Of a stretch of DNA of 64,000 nucleotides, positions 15,890 through 25,035 are shown piece by piece. A program made the position numbers and the translations under genes. The number at the start of each line of letters is the position of its first letter. Positions within the stretch are counted from its first letter, which is position 1. Origin of the DNA: Luteimicrobium sp049844995 (GTDB lineage: Bacteria; Actinomycetota; Actinomycetes; Actinomycetales; Cellulomonadaceae); assembly GCF_049844995.1 (NCBI RefSeq), contig NZ_JBNCMC010000005.1, positions 116,413 through 180,412 of the forward strand, written 5' to 3'. The notes under the pieces were generated by a model, which did no database searches, was not told the DNA's origin, and was given only the letters and a program-made list of their open reading frames with translations.

Positions 15890-17838
15890 CCGGGCTGTGG
15901 GGTGTCGCTGCCGCCGGCGTGCGCGCCCACCGGGTGGCCGCGGCGGGGACCGCGCTCGTGCTCGTCCTGGCCGGGGCGCTGCTGGGCGCCACGGGCGTCC
16001 TTGCCGAGTCGGGTCTGCGCGCAGGGGGCGCCGACCCGACCCGTGGCGGCGGCGTCGTGACGCTCGCCGGGTCGTTCGGCGGGTCCGCCTGCGGGATCGT
16101 CGTGGTGGCGGTCGCGACGACGGTCTCCCTGGCGCTGCGTGCCCGACGGCGCGAGCTCGCGCTCGTGCGGACGGTCGGCGCGACGCGGGCCCAGGTCCGC
16201 GGGCTGGTGGCGCGCGAGGCGGTCCTGGTCGCGCTCGTCGCCGCGCCGCTCGGCGCCCTCGCGGGGCTGCCGGCCGCGCGGGTCCTCCGCGGGCTCGTCG
16301 TCGACGCGGGCCTCGCGCCCCCGGACTTCGAGGTCGCCCTCTCGCCGCTGCCGGTCGTGGCCGCGACGGTGCTCGTGACCGGGACCGCCCTCGTCGCGGG
16401 GCTGGTCGGGGCGCGCGAGGTGCTGCGCGACGCCCCCACGGCGGCGGTCGGCGCGAGCGCGGCCGAGCCGGCCACGCTCGGGCACGGGAGGCGGGTCACG
16501 GCGTGGGTCCTCGCCGCCGCCGGCGTGCTCGCGGCCTTCTCGCCCGTGGCGTTCCCGGGGACCGTCGGCAGCACGGCCGCGGCGTCGTCGGTGCTGCTGC
16601 TGGTCGGGGCCACGGCGGTCGGTGGGCCGGCCGTCGTCGGCGCGCTCTTCGGGGCGCGTGGGACCCGTGGGTCGCGAGGCGACAGCCGGCGCGCTCCCGC
16701 CCTGCCGGGCCCGCCGGTGCGGGGCGTCGGCCGGTGGCTCGCCGTCGCGTCCGCCCGCGGCTTCGCGCGGCGCCTCACGCTCGTCGTCGTGCCGCTCGCG
16801 CTCGTCGTCGCGTTCGGCACCGTCCAGACGGCGACCGACCGGGCAGCCGCGCGGGCGTCCGCCGCGCAGCTCGTCGCGGGCCTGCACGTCGACCTCGTGG
16901 CGCAGGTCCCGGCCGGCGCGACGCCCGCCGCGGCCGACGCGCTGGTCGCGCGGGTCGCGGCGCTCCCGGGCGTGCGCGGTGCGGCGGTCGAGTCCGGGAC
17001 CACGGTCGCCGTGCGCAGCGACGACGACGCCGACCTCGGCCCGCTCGCGTGGGAGACCGCGGGGGTGCGCGCGTTCCAGGCCCCCGCGTTCGACGGCTTG
17101 GTCGACCCGCGCGTGACGTCCGGGTCGCTCCGCGCGCTCGCCGCGCCGGGGACGGTCGCCGTGAGCCGGGACGCGGTGCTGGGCGACGGCACCGGGGTCG
17201 GCGACCCGCTCGTGGTGCGGTTCGCCGGGGGGCAGGAGGCGCGGCTGCGCGTCGTCGCGGTCTACGAGCGGGGCCTCGGGTTCGGCGACTACCTCATGGG
17301 CGAGTCCACGGTGCGGGCGCACGGGCACCCGGTCGCCGGCGACGTCCTCGTCCGCGCAGCCGCGGGCCGCGTGGGCGCGGTCGAGCGCGAGCTGGGCGCG
17401 CTCGGGCTGGCGGCCGAGGCGCCGTCGTCGTACGTGGCCACCCACGCCGGGACGGGCGAGGCGGAACGCCGGCTCTCGGAGCTGTCGCTGCTCTCGCTGC
17501 TCGCGTTCGTCGTCGTGGCCGCGCTCGACGCCCTCGTCCTCACGACGCTCCAGCGCCGCGACGAGGTCGTGCTGCTGCGCCGGACGGGCGCGACCCGGCG
17601 GCAGCTGGTGTCCGCGTCCTGCTGGGAGGCGCTGCTCGTTGCGGGGGCGGCGGGCGTCGTCGGGACGCTCGTCGCTGCTCCCGCGGTGCTCGGCGCGGGC
17701 TACGGGCTCCTCGGGTCCGTCGTGCCGGTGGCGGACTGGCGGACCTGGGCCGCGCTGGTCGGGGCGTCGGCCGTGGTCGCGTTCGCCGGCACCGTCCCGG
17801 CGACGCTGCGCAACGCGGCCGGCCGGACCGCCCGCTGA
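15886..17838 (+). CDS. FtsX-family ABC transporter permease
   Basis: 650 residues, with GTG 15886 overlapping the ATPase stop. Two FtsX-type cores are visible. One follows the first helices (RARRRELALVRTVGATRAQV, about residue 85) and one is near the C-terminus (LQRRDEVVLLRRTGATRRQL, about 560). A long extracytoplasmic domain lies between (about 310-520). The repeated E-L/V-x-L-x-R-x-x-GATRxQ motif contacts the ATPase. The fused double-FtsX form acts with a homodimeric ATPase in peptide or lipid export. Confidence 0.9.
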   Translation: MTGLWGVAAAGVRAHRVAAAGTALVLVLAGALLGATGVLAESGLRAGGADPTRGGGVVTLAGSFGGSACGIVVVAVATTVSLALRARRRELALVRTVGATRAQVRGLVAREAVLVALVAAPLGALAGLPAARVLRGLVVDAGLAPPDFEVALSPLPVVAATVLVTGTALVAGLVGAREVLRDAPTAAVGASAAEPATLGHGRRVTAWVLAAAGVLAAFSPVAFPGTVGSTAAASSVLLLVGATAVGGPAVVGALFGARGTRGSRGDSRRAPALPGPPVRGVGRWLAVASARGFARRLTLVVVPLALVVAFGTVQTATDRAAARASAAQLVAGLHVDLVAQVPAGATPAAADALVARVAALPGVRGAAVESGTTVAVRSDDDADLGPLAWETAGVRAFQAPAFDGLVDPRVTSGSLRALAAPGTVAVSRDAVLGDGTGVGDPLVVRFAGGQEARLRVVAVYERGLGFGDYLMGESTVRAHGHPVAGDVLVRAAAGRVGAVERELGALGLAAEAPSSYVATHAGTGEAERRLSELSLLSLLAFVVVAALDALVLTTLQRRDEVVLLRRTGATRRQLVSASCWEALLVAGAAGVVGTLVAAPAVLGAGYGLLGSVVPVADWRTWAALVGASAVVAFAGTVPATLRNAAGRTAR

Positions 17839-17858
17839 GCGGCACGTCGGGCGGACGG

Positions 17859-17876
17859 TGTTACGGCTGAGTAACA
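17859..17876. promoter_or_regulatory. Perfect dyad TGTTAC-N6-GTAACA upstream of the subtilase gene
   Basis: Six-base arms are inverted exactly around GGCTGA in the 221-nt space between the ABC permease and the protease. The arms are AT-rich for this genome. It is probably a regulator site; the regulator is not identified. Confidence 0.5.
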
Positions 17877-17925
17877 TGCTCGCGACAGCGCTGTCCGGGC
17901 TCTTCCCAGCCTGTCGCACGCGACG

Positions 17926-17931
17926 TAGCGT
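17926..17931 (+). promoter_or_regulatory. Possible -10 box TAGCGT for the subtilase gene
   Basis: A TANNNT match 50 nt downstream of the TGTTAC dyad. It would give a leader of about 120 nt before ATG 18060. Confidence 0.3.
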
Positions 17932-18059
17932 GACGACGCAGCACGGCCAGGTCCACCCGCTTCGGGTCCGGTGGACGACGGAGTCGACCCGAGCCGGTGA
18001 CCCCGGCGAGGTGGCGCACCGCGGCCGCCCACCACCCGGAGCTGGAGGACATCTCGCGC

Positions 18060-21000
18060 ATGACACGATCAAGCACACGAGCCGGGCGGGACCGGCACCT
18101 CAGGACGGACCGTCCGGGAACGAGGGTGGTGGCAGCGATTGCCGCCACCCTCGTCGCGTCCGCGGGCGGCGTCGGCGCCGCCGTGGCGGCCTCGGCCGAC
18201 GATGACGGCACGACGCTCGCGTCGCCCGCCACGGTCGTGGCGCCGCAGGCCGTGGACCCGAGCACCAAGCTCGCCGGCTCGCTCGCCACGTCCGTCAAGG
18301 GCCGCCACTCGGTCTTCGTCCAGCTCTCGGGCACCGGCGCCGCGGACGTCTCCGCGGACACGTCGGGCACGACGACGCAGAAGAAGGACGCCGCGAAGGC
18401 GCGGCGCTCGGCCGTCGCCAAGACGGCGTCGTCGGTGGTCGGCACGGCCGAGGCGCACGACGACGACGCGAGCAAGCTGTTCGAGGTCTCCAACGCGGTG
18501 CCGGGCGTGGCCGTGAACGCGGACGGCGCGGCGATCGACGCGATCGCGCAGCGCTCCGACGTCGTCAAGATCACGCCGCTCGTGCCCAAGAAGGTCTCGA
18601 ACTCGAGCACCGCGAACCTGACCCAGGCGCTGGCCACCTGGCAGGACTACGGGAACACCGGCAAGGGCGTCAAGGTCGGCATCATCGACACCGGCATCGA
18701 CTACACCCACGCGGACTTCGGTGGGGCGGGCACGGTCGCGGCGTGGAACGCGGCGCACGCGAACAGCGCCGGGCCGTGGACCCCGACGGCGAAGGTCGTG
18801 GGCGGGTACGACTTCGTCGGCGACGACTACGACGCCGACCCCGCGGACACGGACACCTACCAGCCCGTCCCGCACCCCGACCCGAACCCCCTGGGCTGTG
18901 CCAGCCACGGCACGCACGTCGCCGGCACGGTCGCCGGCTACGGCGAGAACGCGGACGGCTCGACGTTCACCGGGAGCTACAAGCAGCTCACGGCGGACAA
19001 GCTCATGACCATGAAGATCGGCCCCGGCATGGCCCCCGACGCGTCGCTGTACGCGCTCAAGGTCTTCGGCTGCGACGGCTCGACCGACGAGGTCCTCCCG
19101 GCGCTCGACTGGGCGCTCGACCCGAACGGCGACGGCAACTTCTCCGACCACCTCGACATCGTCAACCTGTCGCTGGGCTCGGACTACGGCGTCGTCGACG
19201 ACCCGGAGAACGCGGTCATCGACAAGCTCGCCGCACACGGCGTCCTGCCGGTCATCGCCATGGGCAACGCGGGCGACCTCACCGACACCGGCGGCTCGCC
19301 GGGCAACGCGGTCCGCTCGCTCGCCGTCGCGAGCTCGGTGGACGCGTACCAGCTCCGTGACGGGCTGAAGGTCAACGCGCCGTCCGACGTCGCGGGCATC
19401 GCCGCCGGGCAGTTCTCGGTCGCGTACCCGTGGGCGACGGCGGCACCCGTCACGGGCGACGTCGTGAAGCTCTCGAGCGCGAACGCCGACGGCTGCGACG
19501 CGTTCTCGGCAGCCGACGCTGCGACGGTCAAGGGCAAGGTGGCGTGGCTGACCTGGGACGACAACGACGCGACGCGTCGCTGCGGCTCCGCGGGTCGCGC
19601 GAACAACGCAGCCGCGGCCGGTGCCGTCGGGGCGATCTTCACCTCGGGCCTCGACGTGTTCGGCGCGGGCATCACGGGCAGCGCCGCCATCCCGGTGATC
19701 CAGCTCCCCAAGGCCCAGACGGACCGCCTCCAGGCCTCCGTCGACGCCGGCACGCTGAACGTCACGTTCGACGGCTCGCTCGCGGCGACCATCAAGGACG
19801 TCACCCCGTCGATCACGGACACGCTCAGCTCGTTCAGCTCGCGCGGCACCCACGGCTCGCTCGGCGTCGTGAAGCCGGACGTCACGGCTCCCGGCGACAC
19901 GATCGCGTCCGCGGGCCTCGGCTCGGGCGACGGGGTCCTCGTCGACTCCGGGACCTCGATGGCGACGCCCCACGTCGCGGGGATCTCAGCGCTGGTCAAG
20001 GTGGCGCACCCCGACTGGAGCACCGAGCAGCTCAAGGCCGCGATCATGAACACGGCCGACCACGACCTGTACACGGGCGACGACAAGTCCGGCGACATCT
20101 TCGGGCCGGCCCGCGTGGGCTCCGGTCGCGTCGACGCGCTGAACGCCGTCAACACCTCGGTGCTCGCGTACGACACGGACGTCAAGGGCGGCGTCTCGGC
20201 GTCGTTCGGGGTCGTCGCGGTGCCGGCGAACAAGGCGGTCGTGACCGAGAAGCGCACGGTCAAGGTCCAGAACACCGGGTCGAAGGCCACGACGGTCACG
20301 CTCAAGTACCAGGGCATCGTCAAGCAGCCCGGCGTCACCTACACCGTGAAGCCGGCGGCGACGAACCTCAAGGCTCACTCGAGCAAGAACGTCACTGTCA
20401 CGATGACGGTGGTCACCAAGTCGCTGCGCAAGACGCTCGACCCGACCATGGCCGCGACGCAGACCGACCCGTACACGGGCGGCACCGAGGCACGGCAGTA
20501 CGTGTCCGACGCGTCGGGCCGGCTGCTCGTGAAGCCGGCCGGAAAGTCCGCGCTGCGGGTGCCCGTCTACGGGGCGGCCAAGCCGACGTCGACGACGTCG
20601 ACCAAGGCGACGACGTTCCGCAGCGGCAAGAACACCCTGAGTGCGCTGACCCTCAAGGGCCAGGGCGTGTCGCAGGGCTCCGGCTCGACGGCGTTCCGCT
20701 CGCTCGCGTCGGTGCTGCAGCTCGGCGACACCAGCCCGAAGCTGCCGAAGTGCCAGGGCACGCAGATGGACGGCTGCACCTGGGGTGCGACCGCCACGTC
20801 CGGTGACCTGCGCTACGTCGGTGCCGGGTCCGTGAAGGGCACGCAGGGCTACAAGAACGGCGCCCTGTGGTTCGGTCTCTCGACCTGGGGCGACTGGGCG
20901 ACCGTCGGGAACACGGTCATCCCGTACGTCGACATGGACACGAACGGCGACGGCAAGGCCGACTACGAGGTCTACGTGCAGAACGCGCCCTCGACCGACC

Positions 21001-21515
21001 TGCTCGAGGCGTTCACGGTGCGACTGTCCGACGGTGCGCTCGTGGGCCTCGCGCCCGTCAACTTCAACGAGGGCGACGTCGACACGAACGTGTTCGACAA
21101 CAACGTCCTGACGATCCCCGTCAACCCGGCGGCGATCGGCGTGAAGGCGACGGACACGTCGTTCCCGATCACCTACCAGGTGGGTGTGTCGACGGCGTTC
21201 TCGAACGTCGACCTCGACCACTCGAAGGCGGTGCAGTTCGACGTCGCCGACCCGGGCGTCTCGGTCTCGAGCCCGCTGTACTCCGACCAGGGCGGCACGT
21301 CGATCGTGTACACGCTCGGGTCGGACGTGGCGAAGAAGGGCACCGACGCGCTCGTCCTGCACCTGCAGGGCACCGAGGGCAAGCGCGCCGAGGTGGTGCA
21401 CCTGACCAAGGCGTCGAAGCCGAAGGCCGCGCCGCACGGCAAGCAGCACGCGCCGTCGTACTCGCACCTGACGGGCCACACGCACGCGTGGACCCTGAAG
21501 GGCGCGACCGACTGA
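18060..21515 (+). CDS. Large secreted subtilisin-like serine protease (S8) with PA insert
   Basis: 1,151 residues. The signal peptide is about 1-45 (ending AAVAAS), then a propeptide-like region to about 185. The catalytic triad is Asp210 (GIIDTGIDYTHADF), His283 (CASHGTHVAGT) and Ser633 (DSGTSMATPHVAG), with oxyanion Asn403 in MGNAGD. A PA domain is inserted between Asn403 and the Ser motif (about 455-570). After about 690 come beta-sandwich modules (Fn3-like) and a C-terminal domain with DTNGDGKADYEVYVQ. There is no LPxTG or membrane anchor, so it is released. GGAGG stands 11 nt before ATG 18060. Protein degradation for nutrition is the simplest role. Confidence 0.94.
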   Translation: MTRSSTRAGRDRHLRTDRPGTRVVAAIAATLVASAGGVGAAVAASADDDGTTLASPATVVAPQAVDPSTKLAGSLATSVKGRHSVFVQLSGTGAADVSADTSGTTTQKKDAAKARRSAVAKTASSVVGTAEAHDDDASKLFEVSNAVPGVAVNADGAAIDAIAQRSDVVKITPLVPKKVSNSSTANLTQALATWQDYGNTGKGVKVGIIDTGIDYTHADFGGAGTVAAWNAAHANSAGPWTPTAKVVGGYDFVGDDYDADPADTDTYQPVPHPDPNPLGCASHGTHVAGTVAGYGENADGSTFTGSYKQLTADKLMTMKIGPGMAPDASLYALKVFGCDGSTDEVLPALDWALDPNGDGNFSDHLDIVNLSLGSDYGVVDDPENAVIDKLAAHGVLPVIAMGNAGDLTDTGGSPGNAVRSLAVASSVDAYQLRDGLKVNAPSDVAGIAAGQFSVAYPWATAAPVTGDVVKLSSANADGCDAFSAADAATVKGKVAWLTWDDNDATRRCGSAGRANNAAAAGAVGAIFTSGLDVFGAGITGSAAIPVIQLPKAQTDRLQASVDAGTLNVTFDGSLAATIKDVTPSITDTLSSFSSRGTHGSLGVVKPDVTAPGDTIASAGLGSGDGVLVDSGTSMATPHVAGISALVKVAHPDWSTEQLKAAIMNTADHDLYTGDDKSGDIFGPARVGSGRVDALNAVNTSVLAYDTDVKGGVSASFGVVAVPANKAVVTEKRTVKVQNTGSKATTVTLKYQGIVKQPGVTYTVKPAATNLKAHSSKNVTVTMTVVTKSLRKTLDPTMAATQTDPYTGGTEARQYVSDASGRLLVKPAGKSALRVPVYGAAKPTSTTSTKATTFRSGKNTLSALTLKGQGVSQGSGSTAFRSLASVLQLGDTSPKLPKCQGTQMDGCTWGATATSGDLRYVGAGSVKGTQGYKNGALWFGLSTWGDWATVGNTVIPYVDMDTNGDGKADYEVYVQNAPSTDLLEAFTVRLSDGALVGLAPVNFNEGDVDTNVFDNNVLTIPVNPAAIGVKATDTSFPITYQVGVSTAFSNVDLDHSKAVQFDVADPGVSVSSPLYSDQGGTSIVYTLGSDVAKKGTDALVLHLQGTEGKRAEVVHLTKASKPKAAPHGKQHAPSYSHLTGHTHAWTLKGATD

Positions 21516-21530
21516 CGCGCCGCTGAACGG

Positions 21531-21574
21531 ACGGCCACGGCCCCGGTGGGAGATCCCGCCGGGGCCGCGGCCGT
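21531..21574. terminator. Strong hairpin between the protease and the PCD/VOC gene
   Basis: ACGGCCACGGCCCCGG (21531-21546) pairs with CCGGGGCCGCGGCCGT (21559-21574), 15 of 16 bp, around a 12-nt loop. It lies between convergent genes, so it can serve both strands. Confidence 0.8.
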
Positions 21575-21589
21575 GCTGCGCCGGTCTGC

Positions 21590-22270
21590 TCAGGCCTCGA
21601 GGTCGGCCCAGCCGGCGATGTCGACTCCGTGGTTCTCGGGCGAGGCGACCGTCCAGGTCCTCGGCAGGAACTCGCCGCTGACCAAGCGGCCCCCGGTCGC
21701 CACCGCTGCGCGCGTGCGCTCCTCGGTGAGCTCAGCAGGCAGCGAAAGATCGATGTGCGTACGCCCCCGGCCCGGTCGGGGGTTCGTGAGCTCGTGGAAC
21801 CACAGGTGCGGCCCGCGGCGCAGCGGGTCGACGAGGTCCTCGTCGCCGACCCGGACGTACCCGAAGACTCGCTCGAAGAACGGCCGGAGGTCGACGCCGG
21901 CGTCCTGCGCGACGGCGATCCCCACGACCTTGAGGGCGCTCGGGTCGGGCTCGAGGCCCATGCGGTGCGCGGCCTCGCTCACCGCGACGGCCAGCTGGGC
22001 GTCGAGGCGGCTCAGCGCGCCGTCCGGGCGCGAGCAGGTCCGGATCGCGACGCCCTCGGGGCGCACGTCGACGTCGGGATCGTGCCGGACGGCGGCAGCC
22101 ACCTTCGCGATCTCGGTCACGAGCTCGACGGCCTGGGTGAACGACGTGGTCCGGTAGAACGCCTGGGCGCCCCAGAACAGGACGCGCCAGTCCTCGACGC
22201 CGGGCGTGGCGTGGAAGTCCTTCGGGAACAGCTGCTCGAAGGGCTGCTCATCAGGAATCGGTTCGGTCAT
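21590..22270 (-). CDS. Fusion of a pterin-4a-carbinolamine dehydratase-like domain with a VOC (glyoxalase-like) domain
   Basis: 226 residues. Residues 25-105 resemble the PCD fold: DWRVLFWGAQAFYRTTSF, then RHDPDVDVRPEGVAIRTCSR and LSRLDAQLAVAVSEAAHRMG. The HHP catalytic motif of true dehydratases is replaced by RHDP, so the activity is doubtful. Residues 112-226 form a VOC-like half (VVGIAVAQDAG..., RGPHLWFHELTNPRPGRGRTHIDLSL). The start ATG 22270 has GGAGGAGG 3 nt upstream. Two VOC proteins lie side by side here, but with a gap of 54 nt. Confidence 0.75.
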   Translation of the reverse strand: MTEPIPDEQPFEQLFPKDFHATPGVEDWRVLFWGAQAFYRTTSFTQAVELVTEIAKVAAAVRHDPDVDVRPEGVAIRTCSRPDGALSRLDAQLAVAVSEAAHRMGLEPDPSALKVVGIAVAQDAGVDLRPFFERVFGYVRVGDEDLVDPLRRGPHLWFHELTNPRPGRGRTHIDLSLPAELTEERTRAAVATGGRLVSGEFLPRTWTVASPENHGVDIAGWADLEA

Positions 22271-22324
22271 CGTCCTCCTCCTTCTCCCGCGCCCGACGAC
22301 GGCGTCGTCAGCGCGCGCCGTGCC

Positions 22325-22720
22325 TCACTGCACGTCCTGCACCAGGCAGAACGGGTGGCCGGCCGGGTCGGCGTAGACGCGGAACCGGTCGGCGGGGTGG
22401 CCGTCCTCCTCGGGCGTGCCGCTGACGGCCCGCGCGCCGGCGGCCAGCGCGTGCTCGTGCGCGTCCTCGAGGTTGTCGACGGCGACGTCCAGGTGCACGC
22501 GCCCGACCGTCGAGTCGCGCGACCACGGGGGAGGCGTCGCGTCGGAGCGTTGGAACGCGAGCCGCGGTCCGTCGTCGGGCGCGACCAGGACGAGCCAGTC
22601 GTCGCCGTCGGGGTCCCACTCGGCATGCCCGGGCGCGTACGGCCAGTCGAGCAGGCGCCGGTAGAACTCCGCGAGCTCGCGGGGCTCGGGGCAGTCGAGG
22701 ACGATCTCCCGCAGACGCAC
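22325..22720 (-). CDS. VOC family protein (glyoxalase/bleomycin-resistance-like)
   Basis: 131 residues, the single-chain VOC size, with two beta-alpha-beta-beta-beta halves: LREIVLDCPEPRELAEFYRR at the start and GRVHLDVAVDNLEDAHEHAL in the middle, ending YADPAGHPFCLVQ. His/Glu metal-ligand positions are partly present. GTG 22720 was chosen because GGGAG lies 5 nt upstream and the fold begins there. The substrate cannot be told. It lies 23 nt after the DUF1254 gene, so co-transcription is likely. Confidence 0.88.
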   Translation of the reverse strand: MRLREIVLDCPEPRELAEFYRRLLDWPYAPGHAEWDPDGDDWLVLVAPDDGPRLAFQRSDATPPPWSRDSTVGRVHLDVAVDNLEDAHEHALAAGARAVSGTPEEDGHPADRFRVYADPAGHPFCLVQDVQ

Positions 22721-22743
22721 GGGCGCTCCCTTCGCGTCCCGGC

Positions 22744-24114
22744 TCAGCCGACGCGCTCGACGCGGGGCGGCAGCCACGTCCCGTCGAGGATCGCCTGCTC
22801 GGGCCAGTAGTCGCGGATGTAGAGCGAGAACGCCGCCGGGGGCGCGGGCAGCCAGTTGCTCTCGGGGGCGCCGTCCGGCCGGGTGTTCCCGACGTAGATC
22901 GTCAGCGACCCGTCGTCGCCGTACACGAGGTCCGGGTTCTTGGTGCCGAGCGAGTACCGGCCGAGGTCGTTCTCGAAGTAGAAGTGGTGCTCGTTGTACA
23001 GGGTCAGCGAGAAGAACCCGTGCACCGGCGGCAGGTCGCCCGCCGCGAACGTCACGGTGTATCCCTGCGTCCCCTCGAGCTGTCCGCCGTCGACGTCGGT
23101 GTCCGTGAAGATGTACTTCGTCTCCTGCGGAGCGTTCTCGAACATGTTCGACCGGGCGATCGCCGCCCGGGTGAGGTAGTCCGTCCCGAACGCCGAGTTG
23201 TTCTTCGGCGAGAACCATCCGTTGCCCGCGGCCGGCCCGTTGAACTCCCAGCGCAGGAGCGGGGAGATGAGCTCCTGCTCCGCCTCCTGAGCGACCTCGA
23301 GCAGCGTCTGCTTGACCTCGGGCGACGCCTCGGCGGCCGCGAGCAGGGTGCGGAACTGCTGGTAGAGGGACTCCTCGCCCGGCAGCGGCGGCACCGTGGC
23401 GAGGACCTCGGGCAGCTGGTCGAAGAAGTGCTCGGGGTCGACCCACCGGATCTCGCCGGCGCTCACCTCGCCGGGGACGGGGAAGGTCGGGACGTTCGCC
23501 CAGTCGTCGGTCTTCATCGTGCCGTCGAACTGGTCGAGGGGGTAGATCGTCACGTACGGCAACAGCTCCATGACCGCGGCCCGGTCCTCCGGGGTGTCCT
23601 CGATGAACACGCGCGGGCAGAAGGCGGCGAGCGCCGTCGTCGAGCGGAACGACCCGGTGATGCCCTCGGGCAGCTCGCCGTCCCAGTGCGGCCCGACGAC
23701 GGCGTAGAAGCCGGGCTTCGTGCCGTACTGCTTGCCCATCTGCGCGAACGAGTCGGTGCGGTGGTCCCAGGCGGCGGCGACCCAGAACCGGTCGCCGAAG
23801 TCGGGGACCTGGAACACGGCGGGCTGCTCGTCGATGCTCCCGAACCCGAAGCCGTAGAGCACGTCCTGGTTGGTGCAGGCGACGAAGCGCTGCCCCGCCG
23901 GGATGTAGTCGGTCAGCATGCACACGCGACCCAGCGGCGCGTTCGGCAGGACACCGCCACGGAGGCCCGGCTCGGGGACGGACGTGAGGGCGGTCCGCCG
24001 GTTGATCATCGACACCATCGGCCAGCCCCACACGTAGGCGAACCTGCCCACCGTCCGGACGTAGGAGTCGGGCAGGAGCGCACCGGGCACGGGCCCGGCG
24101 GGAGTCTCGGGCAT
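22744..24114 (-). CDS. DUF1254/DUF1214 domain protein
   Basis: 456 residues. The N-terminal half (about 15-160) matches DUF1254 (YVRTVGRFAYVWGWPMVSMINRR, then FVACTNQDVLYGFG). The C-terminal half (about 340-440) matches DUF1214 (GFFSLTLYNEHHFYFENDLGRYSLGTKNPDLVYGDDGSL in part). The combined family is widespread in soil bacteria and of unknown function. No signal peptide is seen, although many relatives are exported. A TAGCGT -10 box precedes it, giving a leader of about 30 nt with GAGAGG before ATG 24114. Confidence 0.85.
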   Translation of the reverse strand: MPETPAGPVPGALLPDSYVRTVGRFAYVWGWPMVSMINRRTALTSVPEPGLRGGVLPNAPLGRVCMLTDYIPAGQRFVACTNQDVLYGFGFGSIDEQPAVFQVPDFGDRFWVAAAWDHRTDSFAQMGKQYGTKPGFYAVVGPHWDGELPEGITGSFRSTTALAAFCPRVFIEDTPEDRAAVMELLPYVTIYPLDQFDGTMKTDDWANVPTFPVPGEVSAGEIRWVDPEHFFDQLPEVLATVPPLPGEESLYQQFRTLLAAAEASPEVKQTLLEVAQEAEQELISPLLRWEFNGPAAGNGWFSPKNNSAFGTDYLTRAAIARSNMFENAPQETKYIFTDTDVDGGQLEGTQGYTVTFAAGDLPPVHGFFSLTLYNEHHFYFENDLGRYSLGTKNPDLVYGDDGSLTIYVGNTRPDGAPESNWLPAPPAAFSLYIRDYWPEQAILDGTWLPPRVERVG

Positions 24115-24150
24115 CGGGGTCCTCTCACAGGCGTCGACGGGACAGCGACG

Positions 24151-24156
24151 ACGCTA
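24151..24156 (-). promoter_or_regulatory. -10 box TAGCGT of the DUF1254 gene
   Basis: It is read on the minus strand and fits TANNNT. It lies 36 nt upstream of ATG 24114, which has its own ribosome-binding site. Confidence 0.4.
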
Positions 24157-24200
24157 ACCACGTCCGGGCGCCCCGGCGACCGGAGGCGCCGCGGGCGGCC

Positions 24201-25022
24201 TCAGCGGCCGACCTGCTCCTCCAGCCACGCCACGTCGCGGGGCGCGTCGGCGTGCGTCTCGCAGATCACCGGGGCACCGACCGCCTGGACCAGCGCGACG
24301 AGGACCGCGGGGTCGATCTGCCCGTCGGTGAGGCTCGCGTGCCGGTCGGCGCCCGAGCCGAAGGTGTCCCGGCTGTTGTTGGCGTGCACCAGGGAGATGC
24401 TCCCGACGACGGCGCTCACGTCCGCCGCGGCCGTCTCCAGCGGGATGCCGCTCGCCCAGCCGTGGCACGTGTCGAAGCAGAAGCCCAGCGGCACGCCGGC
24501 CTTCTCGGCGGCGGGCGCGACCACGGACCACAGCTGCTCGACGCGCTCGAGGCCGCGGGCCATCGCGCCGTCGCCGCCGGCCGTGTTCTCGATCAGCACC
24601 GGCACCTCCGACTGCAGCGGCTCGATGGCCTTGCGCCAGTTGTCGAAGCCGACCTCGAGCGGGTCGCCCTTGCCGACGTGCCCGCCGTGCACGATCACGC
24701 CCTTCGCGCCGACGAGCGCGGCGCCCGTGACCATCTGCTGCAGGAGCTTGCGCGACGGGATGCGGATCCGGTTGTTCGTGCTCGCGACGTTGATGACGTA
24801 CGGCGCGTGCACGTAGAGGTCGAGGTCGGTCGCCTTCGCCGCGTCGCGGAGGGCGGCCGCGCGCTCCTCGGGGGCGGCGTCGTCGGACCCGGCGACGGGG
24901 AAGGTGAACTGCGGGCCCTTCCAGCCCTGCGGGTCGCCCAGGAAGACCTGGGCCTGGGTGGCGCCCATGTCGAGGGACTGGGCGACGGCGTCGTGCTGGT
25001 CGACGTGAGCTCCGATGCGCAT
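24201..25022 (-). CDS. nfo: Endonuclease IV (AP endonuclease family 2)
   Basis: 273 residues. A Zn-dependent TIM barrel that cuts 5' of abasic sites in base excision repair. Recognisable stretches are MRIGAHVDQHDAV at the start, DLYVHAPYVINVAS (about 70), GVIVHGGHVG (about 109), VLIENTAGG (about 141), GFCFDTCHGWASG (about 175) and LVHANNS (about 209). His, Glu and Asp metal ligands fall where the family has them. ATG 25022 is preferred over an in-frame TTG at 25031, because TAGTTT lies 7 nt upstream, inside the end of the MFS gene. It probably has its own leaderless promoter. Confidence 0.93.
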   Translation of the reverse strand: MRIGAHVDQHDAVAQSLDMGATQAQVFLGDPQGWKGPQFTFPVAGSDDAAPEERAAALRDAAKATDLDLYVHAPYVINVASTNNRIRIPSRKLLQQMVTGAALVGAKGVIVHGGHVGKGDPLEVGFDNWRKAIEPLQSEVPVLIENTAGGDGAMARGLERVEQLWSVVAPAAEKAGVPLGFCFDTCHGWASGIPLETAAADVSAVVGSISLVHANNSRDTFGSGADRHASLTDGQIDPAVLVALVQAVGAPVICETHADAPRDVAWLEEQVGR

Positions 25023-25029
25023 GCGCCCC

Positions 25030-25035
25030 AAACTA
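25030..25035 (-). promoter_or_regulatory. -10 box TAGTTT, leaderless promoter of the endonuclease IV gene
   Basis: TAGTTT on the minus strand is followed by 7 nt and the ATG. It includes the TAG stop codon of the MFS gene upstream. Confidence 0.4.

Noticed and set aside
17876..18059. Small open frame from ATG 17876 before the subtilase
   Set aside because: It lacks a ribosome-binding site, begins inside the dyad and runs out of frame into the protease gene.
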